From assembly GCA_963691815.1 (NCBI GenBank), contig OY829662.1, forward strand, positions 4,548,679-4,612,678: 64,000 bases of DNA, in the 5' to 3' direction. This document shows positions 44,473-56,739 of the stretch, piece by piece (position 1 is the stretch's first letter; each line of letters starts with the position of its first letter). The translations under genes were made by a program, and so were the position numbers. The DNA is from Echiichthys vipera. Lineage: Eukaryota > Chordata > Actinopteri > Perciformes > Trachinidae. The notes under the pieces are model-generated. The model ran no database searches. It was given only the letters and a program-made list of their open reading frames with translations, and had not been told where the DNA came from.

Positions 44473-44534
<62 letters not shown>
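44473..44534. repeat. (CA)n microsatellite
   Basis: About 31 units, roughly 325 bases before the acceptor of exon 44860. Confidence 0.95.
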
Positions 44535-44540
<6 letters not shown>

Positions 44541-44686
44541 GATCAGAGAAGGATTGACTTCATTTACACATGACCATCTTAGTCTAAATATATAGTTCTT
44601 TGTCACTTATGTGCGATTGTTTTATCCCATACAAATATGACCTTTACAGGTCTGATGTTTTTTTCTGATCGTTCTTACCATCCTTG

Positions 44687-44745
44687 GAAGAATCAGAAAC
44701 AGAATCAGGAATACTTTAATAATCCCAGGGGGAATTGTTTAAATT
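44687..44745 (-). repeat. Short LINE/SINE-type tail fragment
   Basis: Agaatcaggaatactttaat plus aatcccagggggaattg is the reverse of the common L2-like tail (aattcccc...ggattaataaagt). The same type of tail is seen at 18661-18690 and 59610-59660. Only the tail is present. Confidence 0.55.
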
Positions 44746-44859
44746 GTTTAAAAGCCAGTGTTCTTTAACTACTACTTATTGTTGCAAAATGCAAACTCTC
44801 AGCTGCTGCAGTCCAAAAATGCAAACATGAACCTCCAGAATCTCTTTCTTTATCCACAG

Positions 44860-45273
44860 AAGCTGCTGGAGAGCTGGAGACGGACCCGCTCAGCCCAATG
44901 GAGGAGAGAGAGGAGAAGGAGAGGGTCATCATGGGGCAAGAGCAAGAAGATGAGGGCAAGTGCCAAGGACAACCAGACAGCATGAAAACCCAGAATTCCA
45001 TGACCGAAAAAGAGGAGAACTGTGTGGAGGTCCCTGCAGAGATGGAGGTGAAGCGGACAGAGAAGGGAATAGACGAAGGAGAAATTAAGAAAGAGATGGA
45101 GATGGAGCTGGAGGCTGAGGTGAAGGTGGAGCTCCATCCATCTGTGCCAGGTCTGCAGATGAGCTTCATCCGAGGCACTGACCTGTTTGGATACGTGGGC
45201 ATCGAGGCAGTGCTGGACCAGATGAGGCGCAAGACAATGAAGGCTGGCCTCGAGTTCAACATCATGGTTGTCG
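44860..45273 (+). CDS. septin12: Septin exon: acidic linker and start of GTPase domain
   Basis: Acceptor tatccacag at 44859, donor gtcg|gtgagt at 45274, 414 nt, phase 1 at both ends. Residues 524-662 of the visible protein. The first two thirds are highly charged, mostly Glu/Lys (MEEREEKERVIMGQEQEDEG and similar), and probably helical or disordered. Then FIRGTDLFGYVGIEAVLDQM leads into the septin polybasic helix region (RRKTMKAG) and the first strand LEFNIMVVG, which ends at the P-loop. The polybasic segment binds phosphoinositides in septins. VGIEAVLDQ is identical to human SEPT12 as I recall it, whereas SEPT9 has VGIDSILEQ. ATG 44898 is a plausible start for short isoforms. Confidence 0.95.
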
Positions 45274-45281
45274 GTGAGTCT

Positions 45282-45301
45282 CACACACACACACACACAC
45301 C
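45282..45301. repeat. (CA)n next to a splice donor
   Basis: Ten CA units beginning eight nucleotides downstream of the exon 44860-45273 donor. CA-rich RNA is the known target of hnRNP L. Confidence 0.9.
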
Positions 45302-45833
45302 GCCCCCTCTGTTATTAAAGGAACATCACCATTGTGCTCAAGTAACGCACACAAAAGTGATAAAAGGTGCACATATGCACTCGTGCGAAGTGTCTGCAGA
45401 CTGCCTTTGTCTGGTCAGGAAGATTAGAGTAGGTGTGAGGTTGTCAAAAATGTATGCTCTGATGTAAATGCCATTAGCTAGCGTTGCCATGTACAATACA
45501 AACAAAAAAATTAAAATAAAATGGTATTCCCCCTGCTGTTATTCATAATTCATAAGTCTGCTCGGCAAAATAGTTCAAAATAGTTAATTGACACTGGAAG
45601 CTAAGACATTGATTGCTTATGACAGCTGATTCAAACCAGCCAATAACAGAGCTCTGTGGAAAGGTCAGCATCTCCTGAACCATTCAACAAAGCTCTCCAC
45701 TGTGGCGAGTATTTGACCAATGAAAGGCCGACATGATGGCCACCAGGTGACCGAAATGTCATAGGATTTCCTAACAGTTCTTTGTGTTTTCCCATTTTTC
45801 ACTCAACAGCAGTGTCCTACATCTGCAATGACA

Positions 45834-46081
<248 letters not shown>

Positions 46082-46853
46082 GATGGTACGGGGTTGCCAG
46101 GTCTCTTCCTCTTCACTTTTTGTATTAGAAGAGGAAGTATGATTCTGTGAGGAGGAAGTGGTTTTGAGAGTTGGAGCTGTCTGCTCTTTCCTGCCACACA
46201 GAACTAGAGATGATATACACTTCCCCTGCTGTTTGATTGAAAACAGGAAGTTTCCCCCTGATAATTGTCTCTTATTTAAGTATTCTTATTGGTTGGTTTG
46301 TTGTTCCACCTTAGAGGAGGTCTCTTTATGTGATTACATACATAAAACACACACCTGTAAAACGTGAAATGAACAATTTGTCATTTTAGTCAGGGAGCTC
46401 ATGCAGGAATTGGTCTTTAAATGATCGTGCAGCACAGCTGATAAGAGCAGCTTCACAGTTTGACAACATTGGCTTCTTTTGTTAAAAGGCTCCTATTATG
46501 CTTTGCCTTCGTTTCTTTCATATATATATTGTTAAAATGTCTGATGTTCATGTTCAACATGACCCAGGTCTCAATAATGTGACGCCCCATGAGCAAATCT
46601 GCTCAGGATACAGACTGGCGATGCCTTCTCTCAGACAGTTTTTGCTACTTCCTCGGCGGTTTGACATCAGGCCTGAACACATTTTCAAATAAGGTCATCT
46701 GCTCCAGGCACGCCTACGTGGTACAGCTACGCACAGCTCCAGTAGAACATGTTGCTGTTTACTACATGACGCTACGTGCTTGTGGCAAAGATAGAGATAT
46801 CTGTAATATTTTCAGTTTTTCATGCCTTTATTATAAAGGACAGACAGGAAATG

Positions 46854-46854
<1 letters not shown>

Positions 46855-46886
<32 letters not shown>
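46855..46886. repeat. (GT)n microsatellite, short
   Basis: About 16 units. Confidence 0.93.
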
Positions 46887-46888
<2 letters not shown>

Positions 46889-47293
46889 AAAATTATAAAT
46901 AATACCCAGCCATAGGTGGGACAAAAGCTTTATAAAGGCTCTTTATTTCAAAATATAGGGACACTTTAACAGACATAATTCTGTATGTGGCTTGGAATAA
47001 ACATTTGTCATTCACATTATTAAAAAAGAACTACAATTAAAGTCCACCAGTCACAAAAAAGTATCTACACAGAGTCTTTAAGAAAACATACTACATATTG
47101 TTGCCAATCATGATATTAACAAATGGAAGGGGTTTGACGGAGTTGTTTTGTCTCTAAGCTAATAATTCAACATCCGCAAGTTGGCAGGGTTGTATTATCT
47201 TCTTCAGATAAGGAGACATGGCAGGAATAGATACAACACACTCTTCCACACACTCGGAGAACGGTTAAATTAAAAGGTTTTATGTGTCTGCAG

Positions 47294-47422
47294 GTCAGAG
47301 TGGCTTGGGCAAGTCGACACTGGTTAACACTCTGTTCAAGTCCAAAGTCAGCCGGAAGTCCTGCACGCCTAACTACGAAGAGAAGATCTCCAAAACAGTC
47401 AAACTGAATTCAGTCAGTCACG
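47294..47422 (+). CDS. septin12: Septin exon: P-loop (G1) and switch I region
   Basis: Acceptor gtgtctgcag at 47293, donor cacg|gtgagg at 47423, 129 nt, phase 1 at both ends. It encodes GQSGLGKSTLVNTLFKSKV (G1 motif GQSGLGKS at residues 662-669) and on to EKISKTVKLNSVSH. The Thr of KTV lies where catalytically active septins keep the switch I threonine, so GTP hydrolysis is expected. SRKSCTPNYEE is the variable loop. The donor is followed after six bases by an 80-bp CA repeat. Confidence 0.97.
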
Positions 47423-47426
47423 GTGA

Positions 47427-47428
<2 letters not shown>

Positions 47429-47508
<80 letters not shown>
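47429..47508. repeat. (CA)n next to a splice donor, 80 bp
   Basis: About 40 perfect CA units starting six nucleotides after the donor of exon 47294-47422. It is the second septin donor in a row with this arrangement. Confidence 0.98.
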
Positions 47509-47512
<4 letters not shown>

Positions 47513-47595
47513 TAGGTTATACTTCCTGAGGCTTCTGAAGGTAGGACTTGACCTACTTGCTCCTTGTCTGTCAATACACGTTTCTTTATGACTTA

Positions 47596-47745
47596 CAGCA
47601 GGGGTGTCAAACTGATCCAGTTAAGAGCCGCTGTGGCTGCGGGTTTTCATTCCAACTAAGCAAGAACACACCTGACTGGACTTATTCAATCACCTGAATT
47701 GTCTTCACAGATTTGAATTGTTTGTCTGGATCAGGTGTATACAAC
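47596..47745 (+). repeat. Dispersed teleost repeat (aggggtgtcaaactg type)
   Basis: Contains caggggtgtcaaactgatcc, gctgcgggttttcattccaa and ctggatcaggtgtat, a combination I recognise as common in fish genomes. Ends not determined. Confidence 0.55.
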
Positions 47746-48111
47746 CACAACTCTGTTCATGCCAGAGTGATGGGGTTATGAATGATGATATAATACGTGA
47801 CAGCACTCATCCTACTTTCATTTTCCTTTCATTTGTCTCATGACCAGGACCCCCAGCCTGAACAGTGACGCTTCCAAAAACATTTTCTAGTGTATTTAAC
47901 ACTGTGAAAACCCCATTTGTACTACAAAATATAGGTGGATATTGTGCCCCTCAAAGGGTCCGTTTATCCATATTGCATTGTATTGTTTTGTATTGTAGGA
48001 TTTCTTCTGTAACTCTCACACAATATATTTTTGGTAATTATGCTGAAACACACTTAATGTAATGTAACAGAGCAAAGACAAAGACTTTGTGTGGTAGACA
48101 CTGGTGGAGTT

Positions 48112-48345
48112 CTGGTGGATGCTAATGCGAATTAGCATTGATGACTTCATCTGCAGCAAGAGACTGTGCATGTGTATTCTTACCAAATTAAAGCATAGCT
48201 ATAGCAAATGTTAGCATGACAGTCAACATTGCCTTCTAAACATTAGCATTAGCATTGTAAATGAGAGCACGTTAGCATGCAGACGTTAGCATTTAGCTCA
48301 AAGCACCACTGTGCCTAAGTACAACCTTGCAGAGCTGCTAGCGTG
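48112..48345. repeat. Dispersed repeat of ttagcat words (part 1)
   Basis: Dense gttagcat/attagcat words, for example aacattagcattagcattg and gcacgttagcatgcagacg, in a pattern typical of an abundant fish repeat. The segment at 56318-56610 looks like another portion of the same long element. Confidence 0.5.
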
Positions 48346-48847
48346 ACGGTAGACTCTATGTTGTTTTAGTTAGCATAGCACATATTCATTCAGTCAATTA
48401 AAAATAAACTCCTTTAGCTTTTTATCACTTGCCCATGGTTATTTTTCCGAGAATATTTTTGAAATGACTTCAAGGAGTTCCATACACCCGAAGTACATGT
48501 GCATGAGTTTATGTGATGACGTGAAGTTATTTTTTTCCCATCTTTTTTATGAGGAAATTGATGACCTTTTACTTTTTTAGAAGCCTTTTTAAATACATTC
48601 AATAGGCTGGTTGCGATGGTTGTGGGTTGTTGGTTTTTTAAGTAGCCTTACATCAGATTTTCTGGTACAAATTAAGTAAGCTATCGTTTTTGATGCATCG
48701 ATTTATGACTAGGTGACATTTAATTTCAAGTACTTGGGCTAAAATCTTCAACATTAAAATCAGATAGTCATGCAAAGTGTGTATATGCTTTTGCTGCTTC
48801 AAAAGAAAACATCAGGCCAAAGACATGAAACATAATTTATCTATTTT

Positions 48848-48858
<11 letters not shown>

Positions 48859-48926
<68 letters not shown>

Positions 48927-48937
48927 CACATCCACGC

Positions 48938-48968
<31 letters not shown>
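48859..48968. repeat. (CA)n microsatellite with interruptions
   Basis: A CA run preceded by tctctctctc and interrupted by aaacac, tccacgcac and cgcac. No exon nearby. Confidence 0.96.
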
Positions 48969-49813
48969 ACCTGTCTCTTTGTTAGGGGAAGGTTCTTTTC
49001 CATGTGTGACTCAAAGAATGTGAAGCTGTAGACCATGACATCCTCCATAAACATCTTCTCCTGCACTCTCACGTCTATATCTTTATGTGTAAATGCTTGT
49101 CACATTTACACTCTGCACACTCTGAAACACACGACATGAAAAACATGGTTCCCCTAAACTCAGGTTACATCTATACCCCTGTCCAGGTATAGATGTAACC
49201 TTTAGAGCCTACTGTTGAGGAACAACCAAAAAGCCTAAATATGGTCACGATGCAGAAGCAAACTGCAGGTTTCTTCACATGACATCCTCCATGTTCTTTT
49301 CACTCTCCAAAGGATTAGAGAGAGTGACAGGATGATCTATGTGTTACAACCTTATTATACTTAAAGGGTGATTTTGTAATGGGTCAAGAGTACACACAAC
49401 CTAAAACTGTTATAGCATGATATATTCATTTCCAAACAGACTACAAGGGTGACATACCTCTCAACTCTCCCATGAATGTAACAAGTTATTTAAAAAAGAG
49501 GGTACTCTAAGGGATAGTGTTAATTTTGACTTATCATTGTCATGTTTATGTATACATTTTAATCTAATCAGTAATAACTATGCATCTATTTAATTATGTG
49601 AAAGACTGACTCAAAACCAAGCGGCAAGCTCCGGGGCTAAGAAACGAAGCCAAAGCACAAGGTCCAAAAAGTTCCTCACATGGCCACTTACCTCTCATGC
49701 ATGTCTCACAGCACTTCCCTCAAAAGTCCCACCTTATTCCGCCTGCTTGATGTCTGATGTTCCCTTCTCCCCTGACACGTGCAATGAGGGAGAAATGCTT
49801 TGTTCCAGTGCCA

Positions 49814-49970
49814 TGGGAAGTCCGAAGTTTCGGACCTCCAATTAGGCAGCGTGCACTGGAAAAGCGAGTTCCGGGGAAAGGTCGATTTCCCCTGAATTTG
49901 ATAGTAGGAGGGTACACTTTGACAGGCATTCTAGTGAACTTTGCCTAATTGGAGGTCCGAAACTTTCCCA
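49814..49970. repeat. Inverted repeat with 24-bp perfect arms
   Basis: Aagtttcggacctccaatta-ggca at 49825-49848 is the exact complement of 49942-49965, with weaker pairing extending to about 49814 and 49970. The spacer is about 93 bases. It may be a small palindromic MITE or a hairpin-forming remnant. No target duplication could be identified. Confidence 0.75.
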
Positions 49971-51202
49971 TCGCACTTGAACGTAGCATGAACAGAGCAA
50001 GTAAAATGCAGCGGCGGATGACAGGCAGGAAGCTCCGCAAATAATGTTATTGGGGCCGAATAAAATTATTGGCCAGACTTTTACCAGAAATACAGTATAT
50101 GATAATTGAATATCTTTGAGTTTCAACACCTGGTGGATTTCTTTAACATTTTAGTGTTCCATACGCTTATAAGGAGCATTTTAAGATTACAAAATAAAAT
50201 TGTAAAAATTCCAGTAAGGTAAGAATTGCTTTTACGCATGATAAAAGGCTGGCAGCTTTGAGTGAAAGATGGCTGCTGTCACAGGAGACTAAAGGGTGTC
50301 AGGCACTGCCAAATGGCCGACACTTTGAGCTTAATTTGGCTTCTCAGTAATGTATGGGTGATGTCAAGGAGACTACATCCATATTTTATACAGTTTATGC
50401 TCAAAACACAGAGGACACTTACTGTAAGGAGTAAAATGAAGAAGAGTAAAGCCCGACCAGACAATATTTTTGTTACATCCCATGATAAACAAACAAACAT
50501 GAACAGAACAAACAACATATTGATAATTGTGCTCTTCTTTGAGCCTTACCAGAGCTAGAGGAGGAAATGTCATGATGTCAATGAAATCAAATCAAATCAT
50601 CTCTGGGGTACAGATGGTGGATTATCATGGTGATATTTCCTGTGTACAAGTGGAATTTGTGACTTAACAGTGTAACTTGAGAAAGTGTTGGTCAGGGTCT
50701 TAAAACCACAATAAAGATCCAGAGCTGATTCCATGGAAACCTGGACGTTCGTTTTTTGAATGTGCTGTTTAGTGGGAAATCCAGACCTCACCATGGCCCA
50801 CAGACAAAAGGTCAAATGGATCTCCAAAATCAAGAAGAAGCATGCTCGCTCTGGACTACAGTGCAGGGAGCATCTTCATGAGACCAAAGTGTGATGAGGA
50901 GATAAGGAAGTGAGGTTCGCCTCCGCTTCACACTGTCAGAGTGAAACTGGATGTAAGATCTGTCGGTTCTTTTTTAAATGTGTGTCAAAAGTGAACCAGA
51001 GCTGTCATGTAGCTCTTTATTACAGGCCAAACACTAAACGGTCATTCTGCTGTATTTTATTCATCGACAAACGGCTCAACATTTCCCAAAACTCAGTTTG
51101 AGGTCACGCTGACCTCACTGCCTGTAAATCCAGTAGAATGTGGGAAATGAAAAACAGTTGTGGCCCTCAGGCAACTGTAAAGCTCATTAGAAACCTAGTA
51201 AA

Positions 51203-51427
<225 letters not shown>

Positions 51428-51759
51428 ACTCCTGGCTTTACTGTCCTCTACAGTGTGGGCTGAATGTAACAGTCTCAGATACAATCGGAGTACACTGAAA
51501 ACACGGATTAAAAAAGTAATTTAATACCTGTCCCTAAACACATAAAGAATTAACATATGAATCAATCATGTTTAGATAAATTACATTTTAATGTTCTGAC
51601 AATAACACATTAATCTGTATGTAGGATTCCAGGTCATGTGGTTATTAAACATGGTTTAGAGAATGTCACATTTCACCATTCTGGCTGTTTCTTAAATATA
51701 AGGCCCCTCTGAGTTAAGCGTCTGAACTCCACTTCACTTTACTTTCATGTCAGTGGCAT

Positions 51760-52130
51760 TAGGGATGTCAGGATCAACCAGTTTTGCCATATGATATCTA
51801 TGGTGTCCTGATTCCTGCAGTGTGAAAATGAATATCGCGAGTCACGTTATTTGTTTGAGCGCTGAAATCTTCCCGGGAGTTATGTGACAAGTGTGTGTGC
51901 TCTGGTCGTTTTTTTGTGTGTGAGGTATGCCACTAACCTGGAGTGTGAAGCAGCTGTAAAAATGTCAGCGGAAACTGACGTTTCAGCTTGATATCCACCA
52001 AAAACAAATAGCTACAAAATGACCAGGGAGTTGTTGTAGGAGATCCAATTTGCAAAGTGTGCCGTCGAAAAATGACTGCAAAGGGTCAGACACTTGCAAC
52101 ATCTTTGAGATAATCATCAACCTCTTTATG
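51760..52130 (+). pseudogene. hAT transposase relic with BED zinc finger fragment
   Basis: The segment opens with a hAT-style end TAGGGATGTCAGGATCAACC. Near its 3' side it encodes GDPICKVCRRKMTAKG (52039-52086), matching the C-x-x-C half of the BED zinc finger of ZBED/hAT transposases. A frame slip then gives TCNIFEIIIN, equivalent to the NTSNLF-HL part of the finger. The remainder of the transposase is absent. The right end of the element was not found. Confidence 0.6.
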
Positions 52131-52389
52131 TCTTAGTAAAGGTAAAAACTGCCTAATGTAGCATTCCTTAGCTGGACCAAACAGTTTACTTTGCGTTTCC
52201 GTAACTTTAGTTACACACAGAAGTGCATGACGTAGTTACGTGCTGTATGTAACAGAGCGAAACATAGTTAAATACCAGTGGCGATTGCTCTAAGACACCA
52301 ACAAGAAAAGTGGTGAAATACTGTACTGCTGTGTGTACATTTCAATGACTAAATACTCGCTAGAAAACCATCATCTTTTGTTCAGAATC

Positions 52390-53050
52390 AGCTACTTATC
52401 ACAGGTACGCGGGGCAACTTCCTTTGCATTCATCCCCACAGCGCTCTACACAGTTGGACGCTCAGGTTCTGCTGACTTAAATGGGGAAGCGTAGAGCGGG
52501 TTGTTCCACTGCAGCCAAACTAGACGGTCATGTTGAAGTGCTGGGCTTTGTCCCGCCCATCAGACTCTCAGCGTCTCTAGGGGTCTATGGGACAGTGGGC
52601 TGGCCCGGCCGCTCGGCTTCTGCATGATGATTGGATGAGCTGTCTGAGGCAGAATCCTTTTTTGATTGACAGCTAAATGGGGATAACGGAAAAACATCCT
52701 GCGGAGCATTTTCCAAGTTTTTCATTCTGTTGTTCTGAACTGATCCGGAGACTTTACCGATCCTCAGCGACTTTGTCTTTGTTAAATACGACTAGCGTTG
52801 TGTTTGGTGACTCTGTTCTGTCACTCTGCGGTTTCTATCCCCAACGAGCAGCGGCAGCTGTGGAGCTTCTCCACCCGTCACGATCACTCACACTCACGGG
52901 CGGTCACACTTCACAGTAGCCTGGCGCAGCAGCTCCAGCTGGGCCAAGGCCGTTTAAGCAGCCTAGCTCTGCTGGCCATTGAGAAAACACTGGTCAAGTC
53001 CCTGGAAAAGAAACCTAGTTGGTACGACAAGGTCACAGATCATTTTTTTA
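52390..53050 (+). pseudogene. Internally deleted hAT-like transposase, C-terminal remnant
   Basis: An open frame through 52937-53045 encodes GQGRLSSLALLAIEKTLVKS then LEKKPSWYDKVTDHFF. This resembles the extreme C-terminus of hAT-family (TTF/ZMYM-type) transposases, where RL(S)SLALL-IE is the dimerisation tail. Directly upstream is a GC-richer stretch (52540-52930) with open but unrecognised frames and a promoter-like look. An internal deletion joining a 5' end to a 3' end is the simplest reading. It is not a septin exon. Confidence 0.5.
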
Positions 53051-53700
53051 GAATTTACATACAAATAAACAAACACATTTATGATTTAGGCCGGAAAAAA
53101 GAGCTTCCCCTCCTTGGAAGACCAGCAGCCGCCACTATTACATGCATAACTTAACTTACAAATTAACTCATGTACGCACGTAATAAGTCAGCAGTGAATA
53201 TTGGTTTCATCAGGGGCATGAACAGAGGTCTACTGGGTGACCTCCTCCCTACACAGACTTTATCACTCTTTCTATTACGTCACCTGACCTTCTTCTTTGC
53301 TCTCATCGTAATGACTGTAGTACTCTCACATACCTGGACACTTACCGTCTTCTTCTTTTTTGTGCAATAACTTTATCCACCACTTAAGTGCGCTAATTTA
53401 ATCTTACTGCTCATTTCTGTCATATACAGTCGTACATATTTTATCTTAAACATTTCCTCTACATTTAACTCATCTGATTTCATTTTCTTTGAATTTTACG
53501 TGACCTATGACTATGAGTTTATTGCTTACTGTTGAGTGAGTTGGTTATCTTATACTGTATTTCTTTATACCTCCATTGTGTTCTTGTAAGCTGCTGGAAT
53601 CTCAATTTCCTTGCGGGAGTTCATCCTGAAGGATCAATAAAGAGAAGTCTAAGTCTCTAAGACTAAGTCTAAGTCTATAGGTCATCACCACTATAAATGT
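53051..53700 (+). repeat. LINE/transposon 3' region ending in a short-repeat tail
   Basis: Includes tcttttttgtgcaataactt and, at the end, aatctcaatttccttgcggg, atcaataaagagaag and tandem tctaag units (53650-53680). A template of the form cggg..gga..caataaag plus a short tandem tail is typical of L2-like LINE or SINE 3' ends. A few open frames here lack motifs. Confidence 0.55.
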
Positions 53701-54596
53701 AGACAAGGGTCGTAAGCTGCTTATACAAACAATCTATGGGGTCTTTTTTCGGGGGAGAACAGTTTCTTACAAAGCTCACTATTGCACACTTTACATATGT
53801 CTATTATGATGGAGTTCAGTCCATATGTTAGTTTGTTATATTATGGATTAAAGCCCAATTCACTTCCACTGTATGCATCACTCACCTGATATATACAGCA
53901 TTTCAGCGCTCGCATGTACTTTCGACATTGTACATGGAATGCTTTTCTAGTTAGTTCGTCCTCCCTGGTTTCAGTTAAATGAACCAGTGAAACCAGTTGC
54001 TGTACTGGTCTGTTAACTGGCTGAGTGCTCTAAGAAGCCGCAAAGTGTTACTTTATTGCAGGTTTGTAAAAAAATCCTAATGATCAGGTTCCAGATGTTT
54101 GCTGTCATGCTTCCACTCAGAGGAGATTCCTGTGTGCTTACTCAACAATGGCAACAGACTCAAATGATAGTGTTCACTCCGCTGCTCGGCTTTCCTCAAA
54201 CATTCACACGCCGCCACACACACTAACACTGACACACACACACAAACACTAAGAGACGCACAAGGCTAACTGTGTGAAGGTATCACTTTGATCTCATCAT
54301 TGTGAATTTTTGTTACTACGCTTACAATGATTTACTATTCTACAGCCAATACTAACCCCCATCCGTCCTCCAGACTCGGTCTTTAGCTGCTCTTATGCCA
54401 TCCTTAAAGCCATGGCTTGACTTTTAAACTAGTCTCAACCCTGAAGCCAACATGTGATAAATGAAAGAGACAGTTAATGCAGTAAAGTGTCTCTGCTGTG
54501 TTTTTCACTGGAAACCTGTCTTTGTTTTCCTTTTTTGATGTTGTAAATCGTAACTACTGCACATGTAACCCCCCCTCTCTGTCCTTCTATGTTCAG

Positions 54597-54678
54597 TGAT
54601 TGAGGAGAAAGGGGTGAGGATGAAGCTCACGGTGATCGACACTCCAGGATTCGGAGACCAGATCAACAATGAGAACTG
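54597..54678 (+). CDS. septin12: Septin exon: G3 (DTPG) switch II region
   Basis: Acceptor ctatgttcag at 54596, donor actg|gtgagt at 54679, 82 nt. It completes Val from the previous exon and encodes VIEEKGVRMKLTVIDTPGFG followed by DQINNEN and the first two bases of Cys. DTPG (residues 719-722) is the septin G3 motif that contacts the gamma-phosphate and magnesium. IEEKGVRMKLTVIDTPGFGD is close to identical in SEPT9 and SEPT12. Confidence 0.98.
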
Positions 54679-54854
54679 GTGAGTGGTCGGAGGGTGGAGA
54701 CAAAAATGGACAGATGGATGAAGGCAGAGAAGAAGGGTTATTAATATTATTAATAATTGTTGGTTTAACAATAACAAAAACCAATAAGAACAATATAGAA
54801 TAAGGCCAACGTATTTTTTTAAAAGAAATTACGCAAATATGCTTCTCCTTCCAG

Positions 54855-54992
54855 CTGGGAACCCATAGTGAAGCACGTCAACGAGCAGTATGAGAAATAC
54901 CTGAGAGAGGAGCTGCATATCAACCGCAAGAGAAGAATACCGGACAGCAGAGTCCACTGCTGCATCTACTTCCTCCCTGCCACTGGACACAG
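54855..54992 (+). CDS. septin12: Septin exon: core helix and strand before G4
   Basis: Acceptor tccttccag at 54854, donor acacag|gtcaaa at 54993, 138 nt. It reads CWEPIVKHVNEQYEKYLREE, then LHINRKRRIPDSRVHCCIYF and LPATGH. RKRRIPDSRVHCC is the septin signature following switch II, and the basic cluster is at the NC/G interface. The donor lacks the usual A at +4 (gtcaaa), making it the weakest donor of the gene. The reading frame beyond it stays open by chance to 55158. Confidence 0.97.
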
Positions 54993-56739
54993 GTCAAACC
55001 TCATTCGCTGCTTCACTCGCACCTCTACGCACTTTTTTTTGTTGTTTGTTTCCTTTCCAAAAAAAGGCACCTCACGTTGTAGCATATTACATTCGCAAAC
55101 CATTTCGTTTTATAGTTATGTCGCAGCGCTCGACACATTTTACTGGACAAGCCCTTAAATGTTTCTTGTCTTTCTTTTATTTCTGGTACCCGTCTATTCT
55201 CCGTACTGTCAGTTTAACTCTAAGTGGCATGAAGTGTTATTGAGTTAGAGATAGAAAAAGACATTATCTGGTGAGTGAACTAACACCCGAAAGACAAGCT
55301 GCGTCTTGTTTGCAGCGGGAACTTGATGATGCACGTCATATTATCTGCTGATTGAGCGTGTAGACTGAGTTTATTAATCACCACCAGTGTCAGTTTATTA
55401 CAGCCACAAAATCCAGTTCAACAGAATCATAGTCGATTTATGGGGTTTACAGGAATCCCGTCGTAGATATCTACGACCTCAGCTTTGATTTGAGCCTAGT
55501 ATTTCTCCTGTTTATCACCACTGTAATGCTACATGCATATTAATGCACATGATCAGGCCGTTTCATGCTTTTTTTTACACTTCATCTGTTATGGCTGGTT
55601 GTTTTCTGCACAGTCACTCAGTCCCTCCGTCTCTTCTCTTTCTTTCTTTCTTTCTCTCTCTGTGAAATGAAGCTGCCTTCAAGCGAGCAGAAATGTCAAG
55701 GTCATAACAACGATCTGACGGAAAACAATAATTGTGAAATATACATTCTACCTGTGCTACATTAGGGGTTAAACAACACAACAGGACATCACACATAAGG
55801 ACCATTCATGTGACACTCCCATAGCTGGACAACCATGTGGCAATTTGCCTTAGTGTGCCTGAAATCAGCCTTATCTGTTAAGACATGACGTAACGCCCTT
55901 TCAAAATAACGCAGCAGTGCTGTGTTCCCCGTAGTTTGAAAAGATCTGAGTTTTTAAAAATTGTAATTTTACATCTTTCTTATCGATGAAAATGACGTCC
56001 AACTGACGAAAGAGGTGGTTGTAATTGTTCACATGTTCGGCCGTTGTGTCTGTTTTGTTTCAACGGAGCGTTTGGACCCGGAAATGGTATTTTGAAAGGG
56101 TGTTATGTCAGACTTAACAGCCGGATAGAGCTGGATTTACATCCAGTTAACATTTTTTTACCATGTGTCATTACTGCATAAGAGACAACCATGCGCAGTA
56201 GCTGTGTTTGCGTTCATTCTGTTATCTCCTAATGTACAACGGCATTACATGCTAGCAGGTCAGCTACGACGTATCATAAGAGACTGTGAATGTTTTTGCT
56301 TTAAACAGAAAGTACAGCTGGGAATTTCATTAGTTTTGCAGGTATTTGGTCATAAACCAAAGTATTACATAAAAACAATATGTTGCTCCGACAATGGCTC
56401 TAGATGAAAAGCGACCACCAAAGTCATTTGAAATTGTCTTGAGGGTGACAGGAATGTCTTCATGGCAATCCTTAATTGCTGATATGTTTTACACAAAACC
56501 TCATAGTTTGGGTTATTAGGATTTATTGTCTGTGAACCATTGCTACCTGTACCAAATGTCATATAGAGATATCATTTTTATTTGGACCAAAGTGGTGGAT
56601 TGTCTAACAGACCTTGTCTTGGGTTTCAGCTTTTGGCTTTGAAGGTGTCCACTGATGTACTTTTTTACACTTTTAAATGTTGTGCCATAGAGCTCCATTG
56701 TTTGTCCAAACTGACCAGAGGTGTGTCTTTTGTTTGCAG
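54993..56739 (+). other. septin12: Septin intron, 1.7 kb
   Basis: Contains the dispersed repeat at 56318-56610. A pyrimidine-rich stretch lies at 55618-55665. Its acceptor is ttttgtttgcag at 56739. No other exon seen. Confidence 0.85.
56318..56610. repeat. Dispersed fish repeat (part 2; ggtatttggtcataaacc type)
   Basis: Carries tttgcaggtatttggtcata followed by aaccaaagtatt, then ggctctagatgaaaagcg and ggaccaaagtggtggattg. I recognise this phrase order as a very abundant repeat in perciform fishes. Not coding. Confidence 0.6.

Noticed and set aside
44765..45296. Minus-strand open frames of 148-166 codons opposite the septin linker exon
   Set aside because: Shadows of a Glu/Lys-rich plus-strand exon. 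The plus strand has splice sites and protein homology.
54868..55158. Extended open frame past the exon ending at 54992
   Set aside because: Family homology stops at TGH and resumes at RLRPID in exon 56740, so the extension is intronic.
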